Below, in pieces: positions 7,315 to 14,628 of a stretch of 64,000 nucleotides of DNA (position 1 is the stretch's first letter; each line of letters begins with the position of its first letter). A model generated the notes under the pieces. That model made no database searches, had not been told where the DNA came from, and worked only from the letters and a program-made list of their open reading frames with translations. This DNA is from JAISGQ01 sp045604155 (GTDB lineage Bacteria; Bacillota; Clostridia; Oscillospirales; Acutalibacteraceae): NCBI GenBank assembly GCA_045604155.1, contig JAZUNN010000006.1, positions 1 through 64,000 on the forward strand. The letters are read 5' to 3'. A program made the translations under genes and the position numbers.

Positions 7315-8652
7315 GTGATTCTGCTTGTAAACAGAAAAAACAGAGCAATACCCTATTGCATCAGCAGGGAAATAAAAGAGGATGAACAGCCGTACACCGT
7401 GTATTTTGAGCACATCCGTACCTTTGAAGGACTTATCTTATGCACAGTGGGTCTTTATCTGATATCCCGCATTCAATATGACCCTGTCTGCACCTTCAAT
7501 GGCGGATTTATCTGGTATCTGATTTTCGGATTGATTTTCCTTTGCCTCGGTCTGCCGCTGTGCTTTATCTGCTCAGGAGGCTGCGCTGTAATAACGGAAA
7601 AAAGAGTGATAATCTACCGTACACGCTGCTTCAGAAAGCGCACTCTTGCAATAATACCAAAGGATGATATAGTCCGTGCCTGCAGAATAAGTGCAGGACG
7701 AAAAGGAATCGTAGCTTCATTCTTTTCCATGATAACTTCATTTATCAAAGGATACAGAAAAAAAGCAGCCGATATGTACGATGCATCATTCCTGAGCGGT
7801 TATCTTGAAGTAAGCACCGAAGAAAAATCCCATAAAATAAGACTTTCGGGAAAAACAGCTGATTATGCACTTGAGGATATCAGTGAGCTGTATGAAAAAG
7901 AAGTGACAGAGAGTGAAGCAAAGGACACATCATACTCGGTAATTCCTCCTGCAGCCTGTGCTGCCGCAGCATTGATATTTGTAATAATATCGGGAATAAC
8001 ACTGACTGCAGAAGCAAAGAAAACAGTACATCGGCAGTATAACGAAGCGTTGTATCTCGAGGACACAGAAGCCTATAGCCAGGCTTACGTGGAATTTGGT
8101 CATCTGTCCGAGCGGTATGATTATCTAGACAGTGACTTTCATTTCAGATATTGCTATGCAAGGCTCGAAATATCCCAGGGCAACTTTGCAGAAGGTGTTG
8201 AAAGAATAAACGCACTGCCGGATTTTGAAGAAAAAAATGAAATTCTGTATATCTGTGCGTTAAGTGTTGAGCAGGAAAACAGCGCAGCTCTTGCCTCTGA
8301 AATATATACTTCTCTCGGCGGATACAAAGACAGTACAGACAGACTTGCACTGCTTGAAGAAAGCTATCTGACAGCGGTAAAAGCCTATGAAGACGGTGAT
8401 TTCATCAAAGCTGCAGAAGGCTTTTCGCTTCTGAGAGATTACAAACAGACCTCAGAATATGTATCTCTCCTTGCGAAAGAAGCAAATAAAATTGTCCCGC
8501 CGGAAGGAAACCCTGAAAATCTTAACAGCAAAGAGATAATCAGGCGCTGCAATAAGGCACTGCCCTTGCTGGAGCTTCTTTCCTGGGACAGCGAATGTGC
8601 AGCAATAAAGACTCGCTGCGATGAATACATATATATTTATACCTTTGACTGA
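7315..8652 (+). CDS. Membrane protein with PH-like and TPR-like regions
   Basis: From GTG 7315 the protein has 445 aa. It has hydrophobic segments near residues 38-55 and 64-88, and a basic beta-rich stretch (ITEKRVIIYRTRCFRKRTLA...) resembling a bacterial PH domain. Another membrane span lies near 210-228, followed by an all-helical region of repeats (YNEALYLEDTEAYSQAYVEF, YLTAVKAYEDGDFIKAAEGF) like TPR/Sel1 helices. The GTG has AGGGG only one base away. The same frame stays open and hydrophobic upstream to 7252, right after an AGAGGTGATG site at 7241, so the true N-terminus may be about 20 residues longer from a non-standard start. Function unknown. Confidence 0.75.
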   Translation: MILLVNRKNRAIPYCISREIKEDEQPYTVYFEHIRTFEGLILCTVGLYLISRIQYDPVCTFNGGFIWYLIFGLIFLCLGLPLCFICSGGCAVITEKRVIIYRTRCFRKRTLAIIPKDDIVRACRISAGRKGIVASFFSMITSFIKGYRKKAADMYDASFLSGYLEVSTEEKSHKIRLSGKTADYALEDISELYEKEVTESEAKDTSYSVIPPAACAAAALIFVIISGITLTAEAKKTVHRQYNEALYLEDTEAYSQAYVEFGHLSERYDYLDSDFHFRYCYARLEISQGNFAEGVERINALPDFEEKNEILYICALSVEQENSAALASEIYTSLGGYKDSTDRLALLEESYLTAVKAYEDGDFIKAAEGFSLLRDYKQTSEYVSLLAKEANKIVPPEGNPENLNSKEIIRRCNKALPLLELLSWDSECAAIKTRCDEYIYIYTFD

Positions 8653-8691
8653 AAAAATAAGCCTTCAGATTATTCTGAAGGCTTATTTTTA
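8653..8691. terminator. Bidirectional terminator
   Basis: AAAAATAAGCCTTCAGA pairs with TCTGAAGGCTTATTTTT around ttat. It serves the rightward membrane gene and the leftward gal genes. Confidence 0.9.
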
Positions 8692-8734
8692 TGGTGTGGA
8701 GAGAAAATATATATTCAGGGAAAATCTTAGAAAC

Positions 8735-9727
8735 TTATCTGTCGTTGTAACCGTTGGGGTTGCCGGTATGCCAGTTCCATGCGGAAGAAATGATTGTCTT
8801 AAGATCGGAATGGGTGGGATTCCAACCGAGAACCTCACGAGCCTTTTTATTGCACGCAACAAGAGTGGAGGGATCTCCTGCACGTCTGGGCTCGACCTTT
8901 TCGGGAATTTCCTTGCCGGTGACTTTACGTGCTGCATCGATTATCTCACGGACTGAGTAGCCATTGCCGACACCGAGATTGAAGACATCGCTGTCGTTGC
9001 CGCTGTCGAGGTACTGCAAGGCTCTCAGGTGAGCGTCTGCGAGATCGAGAACATGAATATAGTCACGTACGCAGGTGCCGTCGGGAGTAGCATAATCATC
9101 GCCGAAGATGCCTATATGGCTTCTCTTGCCGGCTGCTGCCTGGAGAACGATGGGGATAAGGTGACTTTCGGGGGAATGATCCTCACCGATGCCGGTCTCA
9201 TTGTCAGCTCCGCAGGCATTGAAGTATCTGAGGGTGACATACTTGATGCCGTAAGCCTTGTCACACCACTTGAGAAGCTTCTCAATGGAAAGCTTTGTTT
9301 CGCCGTAGGGATTGGTTGGGAAGGTGCGGTCACATTCTTCAATAGGCTGCTTTTCGGGCTCGCCGTAGGTAGCAGCGGTGGATGAGAATACGATCTTGTT
9401 TATTCCATGGTCACGCATTGCGCCAAGGAGGCTTATTGCACCACCCATGTTGTTTTCATAGTACTTGAGAGGATTTTCACAGCTCTCGCCAACAAGGGAG
9501 AACGCTGCAAAATTTATGATGCCGTCGATCTTATTTTCGGTAAAAAGCTTGTCAAGAAAAGCTCTGTCACGAAGGTCACCAACATAGAGTTTAGCGTTCT
9601 TTACAGCATCTCTGTGACCTGTTACAAGGCTGTCGGCGACGATAACCTCATAACCTTTTCTGTTAAGCTCAGCCACCATGTGGCTGCCGATATAGCCGGC
9701 ACCGCCGCATACAAGAATTGTCTTCAT
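8735..9727 (-). CDS. galE: UDP-glucose 4-epimerase
   Basis: The 330-aa enzyme interconverts UDP-galactose and UDP-glucose in the Leloir pathway. It is an extended short-chain dehydrogenase. The NAD-binding GGAGYIGSH motif is at residues 8-16, the catalytic Ser/Thr context is SSTAATYGEP, and the Tyr-x-x-x-Lys pair is in NPYGETK near residues 145-151. The C-terminal VEPRRAGDPSTLVA is the usual GalE ending. GGAGG precedes ATG. It lies 12 bases after galT in the same direction, so galT-galE is one operon. The same enzyme may also supply UDP-Gal for surface polysaccharides. Confidence 0.95.
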   Translation of the reverse strand: MKTILVCGGAGYIGSHMVAELNRKGYEVIVADSLVTGHRDAVKNAKLYVGDLRDRAFLDKLFTENKIDGIINFAAFSLVGESCENPLKYYENNMGGAISLLGAMRDHGINKIVFSSTAATYGEPEKQPIEECDRTFPTNPYGETKLSIEKLLKWCDKAYGIKYVTLRYFNACGADNETGIGEDHSPESHLIPIVLQAAAGKRSHIGIFGDDYATPDGTCVRDYIHVLDLADAHLRALQYLDSGNDSDVFNLGVGNGYSVREIIDAARKVTGKEIPEKVEPRRAGDPSTLVACNKKAREVLGWNPTHSDLKTIISSAWNWHTGNPNGYNDR

Positions 9728-9739
9728 AATAAATCCTCC

Positions 9740-10708
9740 TTATTTTGCAAGGTAGCGGTTAAGAGCCTCACGAAGCTCTTCTGCCTTTTCCTCGGGAGCG
9801 GTGGGATTGCAGTGAGCCCAGGCACCGGTCTCGGAGGATGCATTGAACTTCTGCTTGTCTGCAGAACGCATGGGAGGGAAGAATTCGATATGGAAGTGGA
9901 AATCATCGACACCTTCCATGTTAACGGGTGCATTATGCATGCACATCATATAGGGGAAGGGCTTGTCAAAGAGAGTGTCAAGCATACCGACGGTGGTCTT
10001 TATGGTCTTTGCAAGACAAGCACGCTCTTCGTCATTGAAATCGGTGATATATTTCTTGTGGTCATTTGCGAAAATGTAAACGCCGTAAGGATATTCACAG
10101 AAGAAGGGAAGGAAAACGGTGAAGTGCTCATTCTGGAAAATGATTCTGCGTCCGTCCTCTTTTTCCTGAGAGAGCATATCGCAGAATATGCAGCCGCCGT
10201 TTTCAGCCTTATATTCCTTTGCAGAGTTCATTTCAAGCTCCAGCTTCTTAGGGAGGAAGGAATAGCCGTAAATCTGACCGTGAGGATGAGGCATTGTGAC
10301 ACCGACAACCTCGCCACGGTTCTCAAAAATGAACACATACTTGATCTTTTCATCAGCGCTGATAGCATCAAAACGCTCACACCAGAGGTTTACAAGCTTA
10401 GTCATATGCTCGTCAGAAAGATCGGGAATTGTTGCAGTGTGGTTGGGGGAATAAAGGATAACCTCGCACTTGCCGTAGCTTTCTGCGGTCTTGAAAAGTC
10501 TGCCGTTATCTACGTCATCTATGGGAGGAGGAGTCTGGCTCAATGCGGGAAAATCGTTATCGTACTCATACACCTCAAACTCATCGGGAACTTTGCCTGA
10601 GCCGGGGCAGAAAGGACACCAATCCTTGGGCATCTGGGGTCTGTTCTGTCTGTGTGAAGCGATCATAACCCAGTCTTTTGTAAGAGGATGCCAGCGAAGC
10701 TCTGCCAT
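9740..10708 (-). CDS. galT: Galactose-1-phosphate uridylyltransferase
   Basis: The 322-aa HIT-superfamily enzyme exchanges UMP between UDP-glucose and galactose-1-phosphate. The active-site MPHPHGQIYGY contains the HPH triad whose second His takes the uridylyl group. An N-terminal CPFCPGSG pair is a metal-ligand candidate, and the second half has the HFHIEFFPP motif of the family. It is the first gene of galT-galE, read from a promoter over a palindrome at 10759-10774 and divergent from an AraC-type regulator. No galactokinase is seen next to it. Confidence 0.95.
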   Translation of the reverse strand: MAELRWHPLTKDWVMIASHRQNRPQMPKDWCPFCPGSGKVPDEFEVYEYDNDFPALSQTPPPIDDVDNGRLFKTAESYGKCEVILYSPNHTATIPDLSDEHMTKLVNLWCERFDAISADEKIKYVFIFENRGEVVGVTMPHPHGQIYGYSFLPKKLELEMNSAKEYKAENGGCIFCDMLSQEKEDGRRIIFQNEHFTVFLPFFCEYPYGVYIFANDHKKYITDFNDEERACLAKTIKTTVGMLDTLFDKPFPYMMCMHNAPVNMEGVDDFHFHIEFFPPMRSADKQKFNASSETGAWAHCNPTAPEEKAEELREALNRYLAK

Positions 10709-10754
10709 ATATAAATCAACTCCTGAATTTGTTTTGTTTTTATCTTACACCTGT

Positions 10755-10783
10755 ATAATAATCGAAAACGATTAAGTTTACAA
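10755..10783 (-). promoter_or_regulatory. galT-galE promoter with palindromic operator
   Basis: Reading leftward: TTGTAA (10783-10778), a 17-base spacer, and TATTAT (10760-10755). The spacer contains the 16-bp perfect palindrome TAATCGAAAACGATTA (10759-10774), placed where a bound repressor would block RNA polymerase. Confidence 0.75.
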
Positions 10784-10814
10784 TAGTATTCCGTTGCGTA
10801 AATATTGAATTTTG

Positions 10815-10843
10815 TTGCATAAAATAAAATTATATGTTAAAAT
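10815..10843 (+). promoter_or_regulatory. Promoter of the AraC-type regulator
   Basis: TTGCAT (10815-10820), a 17-base spacer, and TAAAAT (10838-10843), 22 bases before the ATG at 10865. Confidence 0.6.
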
Positions 10844-10864
10844 AAAGAAAAGGAGGAAAATAAA

Positions 10865-11695
10865 ATGGCAGAAAAATTCAAACATTCCTTCAAATCAAGC
10901 GAGTCCGATGCGCTGGTGCTTACCGTTACAAGCTCAGGCATGCAGCGGTGCGAGCCGCTGCATCAATGGGGTCCCGGAGTACGTCCCCACTATCTTATAC
11001 ATCATATTCTTTCCGGAAAAGGAAAATTCATAACAAAGGAAAAAACTTATTACCTTGAATCGGGAGATACATTTCTCATATACCCGGACGAGGAGATAAC
11101 ATACATTGCCGATGAAAATGAGCCATGGGAATATTACTGGGTAGGTTTTACGGGCAGCAACGCAGCGCAGATGATAGCCCACACCGATTTTACAAAGGAA
11201 GAGCCCATCATATCAACAGATTTCGGCAGCCGCCTGAAAAAAGCCCTTGTAAACATTTATAAGGCACACGGCTCATCCTATTCTGCAAAAACGAGAATGA
11301 CAGGATATCTTTCGATAGTGCTTTCGATAATAATGGAAAGCTCAAAGCACGAATATATGACCACAACAACCTACAATGCCTATGCAAAGCGTGCAGCCGA
11401 ATATATCCGTTATAATTACTCCCAGACGATATCAATAGAGGACATAGCAGAACATATCGGAATCAGCCGAAGCCATCTTTTCAGAGCCTTTATCGAGCGG
11501 TATTCCATGTCTCCGAAGGACTATCTTACAAGCATGAGAATAAGTGCTGCCTGCGAGCTTCTTGAAACAACGGAATTGAGCATCGGTACAGTTGCAAACT
11601 CCGTCGGATTTTCAGACCATCTTTATTTTTCCACGGTTTTCAAAAAGCTTAAGGGAGTTTCTCCACGTGACTACAGAAAGAAACAGGGAGAATAA
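10865..11695 (+). CDS. AraC-family transcriptional regulator
   Basis: The 276-aa protein has an N-terminal cupin/arabinose-binding-like domain (HHILSGKGKF, YYLESGDTFLIYPDEE) and a C-terminal double helix-turn-helix of about 100 residues. The latter has EDIAEHIGISRSHLFRAF and TVANSVGFSDHLYFSTVFKK, followed by the family closing motif GVSPRDYRK. Its divergence from galT across a shared intergenic region suggests that it controls galactose use, but this is inference from position. The start has AGGAGG 8 bases upstream. Confidence 0.9.
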   Translation: MAEKFKHSFKSSESDALVLTVTSSGMQRCEPLHQWGPGVRPHYLIHHILSGKGKFITKEKTYYLESGDTFLIYPDEEITYIADENEPWEYYWVGFTGSNAAQMIAHTDFTKEEPIISTDFGSRLKKALVNIYKAHGSSYSAKTRMTGYLSIVLSIIMESSKHEYMTTTTYNAYAKRAAEYIRYNYSQTISIEDIAEHIGISRSHLFRAFIERYSMSPKDYLTSMRISAACELLETTELSIGTVANSVGFSDHLYFSTVFKKLKGVSPRDYRKKQGE

Positions 11696-11746
11696 AAAAG
11701 GCATACAGAGGAAAACTAAAGGCAAAAAGTGAAAGGACGGCTCAGA

Positions 11747-11953
11747 ATGAATAACAATATGAACAATGACGTCAATAACGGCTTGCCTCTTAATTACAAC
11801 GGAATATACGTCGGCGGCCTCAATAACCTGCTGGAGGCAGACCCTAAAGCGAGAGAGTATTATCTTGCTTTGCCAAAAGAAAAGCGGGATATGCTCTTTG
11901 GAATGCAGGAAAATATAAATTCCTTTGAAGCCCTGAAAAACGCTGCAGATTAA
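11747..11953 (+). CDS. Small Asn-rich hypothetical protein
   Basis: The 68-aa protein has an Asn-rich N-terminus, a short GIYVGGLNN element and a helical C-terminal half (YYLALPKEKRDMLFGMQ). An in-frame GTG at 11729 exists, but ATG 11747 has AAAGGA nine bases upstream. It follows the AraC-type gene by 51 bases and is closed by a hairpin, so it may be read with it. Function unknown. Confidence 0.7.
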   Translation: MNNNMNNDVNNGLPLNYNGIYVGGLNNLLEADPKAREYYLALPKEKRDMLFGMQENINSFEALKNAAD

Positions 11954-11961
11954 AGCAAACC

Positions 11962-11990
11962 ACAAGGGACACCCTTGCGGTGTCCCTTGT
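11962..11990 (+). terminator. Terminator-like hairpin
   Basis: ACAAGGGACACC (11962-11973) pairs with GGTGTCCCTTGT (11979-11990). The tract after it is only mildly T-rich, so termination may be weak. Confidence 0.6.
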
Positions 11991-12015
11991 ATATCCTTGA
12001 ATTGGAGAAATAAAA

Positions 12016-12420
12016 ATGAAAGAAGCAAAAAGAATCATTCCGATAATTGCTGTAATGCTCATTGCGGCAATAGCATCCTGTGTGATATTCAGGCTGAACA
12101 CCGAAAAATACAGTGCATGGAGAGAAACACCGGGAGTGGTGATAGAAATAGAACAACTACGAAAATTAAAAGACAGAATTTATTATACATATGATGTCGA
12201 AGGGGAAATATACAGCGGCAGCGAGGTCGTAAGCCGTGATTCTCACAGTAACGCAAAAAATACAGGGGACGAAATTACCGTATGGTATGATACAAAAGAC
12301 CATGCAAACTCATGTTATTTAAAACCCAGCCCCACGTTTCAGGCAATCGCCCCGATTTTTCTGACGATACCGATTTGCCTGATAATTATTCTGTCAGGAA
12401 ATAAAAGGCGTACAGATTGA
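12016..12420 (+). CDS. DUF3592-like membrane protein
   Basis: This 134-aa protein has an N-terminal membrane segment (residues 7-25), a beta-rich external domain and a C-terminal membrane segment (about 108-126). The middle shows the DUF3592 signature: a YYTYDVEGEIYSGSEVV strand pair and a G-D-E-ITVWYDTKD turn. The family has no known function. ATG follows GGAG by about 9 bases. Confidence 0.75.
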   Translation: MKEAKRIIPIIAVMLIAAIASCVIFRLNTEKYSAWRETPGVVIEIEQLRKLKDRIYYTYDVEGEIYSGSEVVSRDSHSNAKNTGDEITVWYDTKDHANSCYLKPSPTFQAIAPIFLTIPICLIIILSGNKRRTD

Positions 12421-12421
12421 A

Positions 12422-12458
12422 ACCTCGTATGGCCTCCCTATGACGAGGAAGGGAGAGC
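12422..12458. repeat. REP-like inverted repeat
   Basis: CCTCGT (12423-12428) pairs with ACGAGG (12443-12448), and a gcctccctatgacgagg core follows. The core resembles the element at 13020-13073, suggesting a dispersed repeat family. Confidence 0.5.
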
Positions 12459-12490
12459 TTGCACAGACTTTTTGTATGCAATTGGATAAT

Positions 12491-12670
12491 TTATCGCTGC
12501 TGCTTTGAAAAAAATCCGCCGCAGAAGTCAATTTCTTCAATACAGCACATAAGATGGTCACATTCATCGCATTGGCATTCGATTATTTTTCCATATTCAT
12601 CTTTGTGTTCACCATTGTATGGACAGTTAACACCGCCATTACCTGGAATAAGATCATATTCCCTGCACAT
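12491..12670 (-). CDS. Small cysteine-rich protein
   Basis: This 59-aa ORF starts at ATG 12670 with GGGAGG ten bases upstream. It has eight cysteines (residues 2, 16, 32, 34, 37, 42, 43 and 50), including an ECQCDECDHLMCC cluster. The spacing suggests metal binding (zinc or iron-sulfur). No signal peptide is seen, so the protein should be cytoplasmic. It is divergent from the XRE regulator gene, with a 42-bp palindrome and facing promoters between them, so that regulator probably controls it. I do not recognise the family. Confidence 0.65.
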   Translation of the reverse strand: MCREYDLIPGNGGVNCPYNGEHKDEYGKIIECQCDECDHLMCCIEEIDFCGGFFSKQQR

Positions 12671-12698
12671 ATATCAGCAGCCTCCCAATAATTACAGA

Positions 12699-12747
12699 TT
12701 GAACATATAGACTAATACATTATATAATGCATTAGTCTATATGTAAA
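12699..12747. promoter_or_regulatory. Divergent promoters on a 42-bp near-perfect palindrome
   Basis: Positions 12703-12744 form a palindrome with a single mismatch. Rightward it holds TTGAAC (12699-12704), an 18-base spacer and TATAAT (12723-12728). Leftward it holds TTTACA (12747-12742), a 17-base spacer and TATAAT (12724-12719). The two -10 boxes overlap at the centre. A dimer bound here would control both genes at once. Confidence 0.75.
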
Positions 12748-12800
12748 GAAGAAAAATAAGATATTATCTCATCAAAACATGAGTTATGGAGAAATATCTT

Positions 12801-13004
12801 ATGATAAAATTAAAAGCACTTGAACTCCTTGATAAAAAAGGAAAAACAAAATACTGGCTATATAAGCAGCTAGGCATGAGTTATCAGGATTTCAGCAAAA
12901 TGATAAACAACCAGACAAAATCAATACGCTATGAAAATATAGAAACACTGTGCCTTCTCCTTGATTGTACACCCAACGAGCTGTTTGAAATAACCGAAGA
13001 ATGA
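12801..13004 (+). CDS. XRE/Cro-type helix-turn-helix regulator
   Basis: The 67-aa protein is little more than one Cro/C1-type DNA-binding domain: helices around KTKYWLYKQLGMSYQDFSKM and the closing YENIETLCLLLDCTPNELFE (HTH_26-like). An ATG at 12786 is in frame, but the one at 12801 has GGAG nine bases upstream. The large palindrome 60 bases upstream is the obvious operator candidate. The target is probably its own gene and the divergent Cys-rich gene. Confidence 0.85.
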   Translation: MIKLKALELLDKKGKTKYWLYKQLGMSYQDFSKMINNQTKSIRYENIETLCLLLDCTPNELFEITEE

Positions 13005-13019
13005 AAGAGTGTATTATTG

Positions 13020-13073
13020 CCTCCCTCTGACGAGGGAGGTGTCTTTTGCATATTGCAAAAGACGGAGGGAGAG
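13020..13073. repeat. Two-hairpin REP-like element
   Basis: CCTCCCTC (13020-13027) pairs with GAGGGAGG (13032-13039), and GTCTTTTGCA (13041-13050) pairs with TGCAAAAGAC (13054-13063). A second GGAGGGAG (13064-13071) can compete for the first arm. The core cctccctctgacgagg resembles the element at 12422-12458. Confidence 0.65.
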
Positions 13074-13116
13074 ATAAAAAAACACCCAATGGAAGAATTC
13101 TCTTCCATTGGGTGTT
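13074..13116 (-). terminator. Intrinsic terminator of fba
   Basis: AACACCCAATGGAAGA (13081-13096) pairs with TCTTCCATTGGGTGTT (13101-13116). The A-run at 13074-13080 gives the U tract in leftward reading. Confidence 0.9.
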
Positions 13117-13132
13117 AAAACATTTACAAAAC

Positions 13133-14068
13133 TTATGCCTTGTTTGCGCAGCCGAGGACGTTGGTGATCTTGTGAGCAACAACAGCCTTGATAGCGTCGC
13201 GGGCAGGAGTAAGAATCTGTCTGGGGTCGAAGTGAGTGGGATTCTCAGCGAGGTGACGACGGATAGCAGCGGTAAGAGCGATTCTGAGGTCGGAGTCAAC
13301 ATTGATCTTGCAGACTGCCATAGCTGCTGCCTGACGGAGCATATCCTCGGGGATACCGATAGCATCGTCCATCTGACCGCCGAATTTGCGGATCATCTCA
13401 ACATACTCGGGCATAACAGAAGATGCACCGTGGAGAACGATGGGGAACTCGGGAAGACGACGGCTGACCTCTTCAAGGATGTCGAAGCGGAGCTGGGGCT
13501 TCTGGCCGGGCTTGAACTTGAATGCGCCGTGGGAAGTACCGATAGCGATAGCAAGGGAGTCAACGCCGGTGCGCTCTACGAACTCCTGAACCTGAGCAGG
13601 ATCGGTGTAGGAAGCGTCCTCAGCGGAAACATTGACATCGTCCTCGATACCAGCGAGCTGACCGAGCTCACCCTCGACTGTTACGCCGAACTGATGTGCA
13701 TAGTCAACGACCTTCTTGGTCAGAGCGATGTTGTCCTCGAAGGAATGATGGCTGCCGTCGATCATAACGGAAGTAAACCCGCCGTCGATGCAGCTCTTGC
13801 AAGCCTCAAAGTCAGGACCGTGGTCGAGGTGGAGAGCAATGGGAAGACCGGTCTCATCAGCAGCTGCCTTGACCATATTTACAAGGTAAGCGGGACGAGC
13901 ATACTTGCGAGCGCCGACAGAGCACTGGAGAATAACGGGAGCCTTGAGCTCTGCGCAGGCATCAGTGATACCCTGAACGATCTCCATGTTGTTTACGTTG
14001 AATGCGCCGATTGCGTAGCCGCCCTCATAAGCAGCCTTGAACATTTCTTTTGTGTTTACCAAAGGCAT
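13133..14068 (-). CDS. fba: Class II fructose-bisphosphate aldolase
   Basis: The 311-aa zinc enzyme splits fructose-1,6-bisphosphate into two triose phosphates in glycolysis. The start at PLVNTKEMFKAAYEGGYAIG matches the family N-terminus; 25 further codons upstream in frame are untranslated leader. LHLDHGPDFEAC carries the catalytic Asp and a zinc His, SHHSFEDN the phosphate-loop region, and TSHGAFKF and VLHGASSV the other zinc histidines. It is monocistronic with its own promoter and terminator. Confidence 0.95.
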   Translation of the reverse strand: MPLVNTKEMFKAAYEGGYAIGAFNVNNMEIVQGITDACAELKAPVILQCSVGARKYARPAYLVNMVKAAADETGLPIALHLDHGPDFEACKSCIDGGFTSVMIDGSHHSFEDNIALTKKVVDYAHQFGVTVEGELGQLAGIEDDVNVSAEDASYTDPAQVQEFVERTGVDSLAIAIGTSHGAFKFKPGQKPQLRFDILEEVSRRLPEFPIVLHGASSVMPEYVEMIRKFGGQMDDAIGIPEDMLRQAAAMAVCKINVDSDLRIALTAAIRRHLAENPTHFDPRQILTPARDAIKAVVAHKITNVLGCANKA

Positions 14069-14107
14069 TTCTTTCACACTCCAAATCATATTTTGGTGAC
14101 GTAATAT

Positions 14108-14136
14108 ATTATAACCTAATATTGACAATATTTCAA
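14108..14136 (-). promoter_or_regulatory. fba promoter
   Basis: Reading leftward: TTGAAA (14136-14131), 17 bases, and TATAAT (14113-14108). Confidence 0.75.
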
Positions 14137-14297
14137 CAATCAAAAGAGGGAAAAAGGGTTGTTAAGTTAAGAGAATATGACGGATAACGGAGAATTATTT
14201 TGTTGATAAAGTCAAAATCACATTCAAAATTTAATATTGATTTTATTTTCTGAGGGTGTATAATATAATAGGTAAATTTCAAGAGAGGAGCGGAAGG

Positions 14298-14588
14298 ATG
14301 AGGATCTATAAAAAAGTACCTGTTCACGTGGCAGGAATCAAGCGTGCAAATGCTCAGGTGAAAAATGTGGTACCGGTTGAAGCACATACTCAGAAAGTTA
14401 CCCATGTCCGCTCAGAGCTTGGAGAAGGTCAGTATATTGTCACCTACTATTTCCGAAAAGGACCCTATGGTGAATATATAGCGGAAGATTACAAGAGTGC
14501 AACTCACTTTGAACGTGCAGTATACGATGAATACAACAATTTCATCGGCAGCACAATCGGCACTATAAACGAAAAGGTAAGATGGTAA
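14298..14588 (+). CDS. Hypothetical protein
   Basis: The 96-aa basic protein has two beta-rich parts. Near the middle is GQYIVTYYFRKGPYGEYIAED, and the end reads IGSTIGTINEKVRW. There are no Cys pairs, membrane segments or recognised domain. ATG 14298 is preceded by GGAGCGGAAGG, and an in-frame upstream ATG at 14256 lacks a site. A TATAAT box lies about 35 bases upstream of the site, and a terminator follows, so it is a single-gene unit. Confidence 0.7.
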   Translation: MRIYKKVPVHVAGIKRANAQVKNVVPVEAHTQKVTHVRSELGEGQYIVTYYFRKGPYGEYIAEDYKSATHFERAVYDEYNNFIGSTIGTINEKVRW

Positions 14589-14628
14589 AAATAACCCAAC
14601 TGCTTTATAAGCAGTTGGGTTTGCTTAT
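14588..14628. terminator. Bidirectional terminator
   Basis: AACCCAACTGCTT pairs with AAGCAGTTGGGTT, flanked by A- and T-rich tracts. It separates two convergent genes. Confidence 0.85.

Noticed and set aside
9407..10600. 397-codon rightward open frame over galT
   Set aside because: It is antisense to galT/galE, whose motifs are complete; the frame lacks a ribosome binding site and shows no domain.
12459..12710. 83-codon rightward frame in the 12.5 kb region
   Set aside because: It has no ribosome binding site and overlaps the better-supported Cys-rich leftward ORF and the palindrome.
13046..14104. 352-codon rightward open frame over fba
   Set aside because: It is the antisense shadow of a well-supported aldolase gene with strong codon bias.
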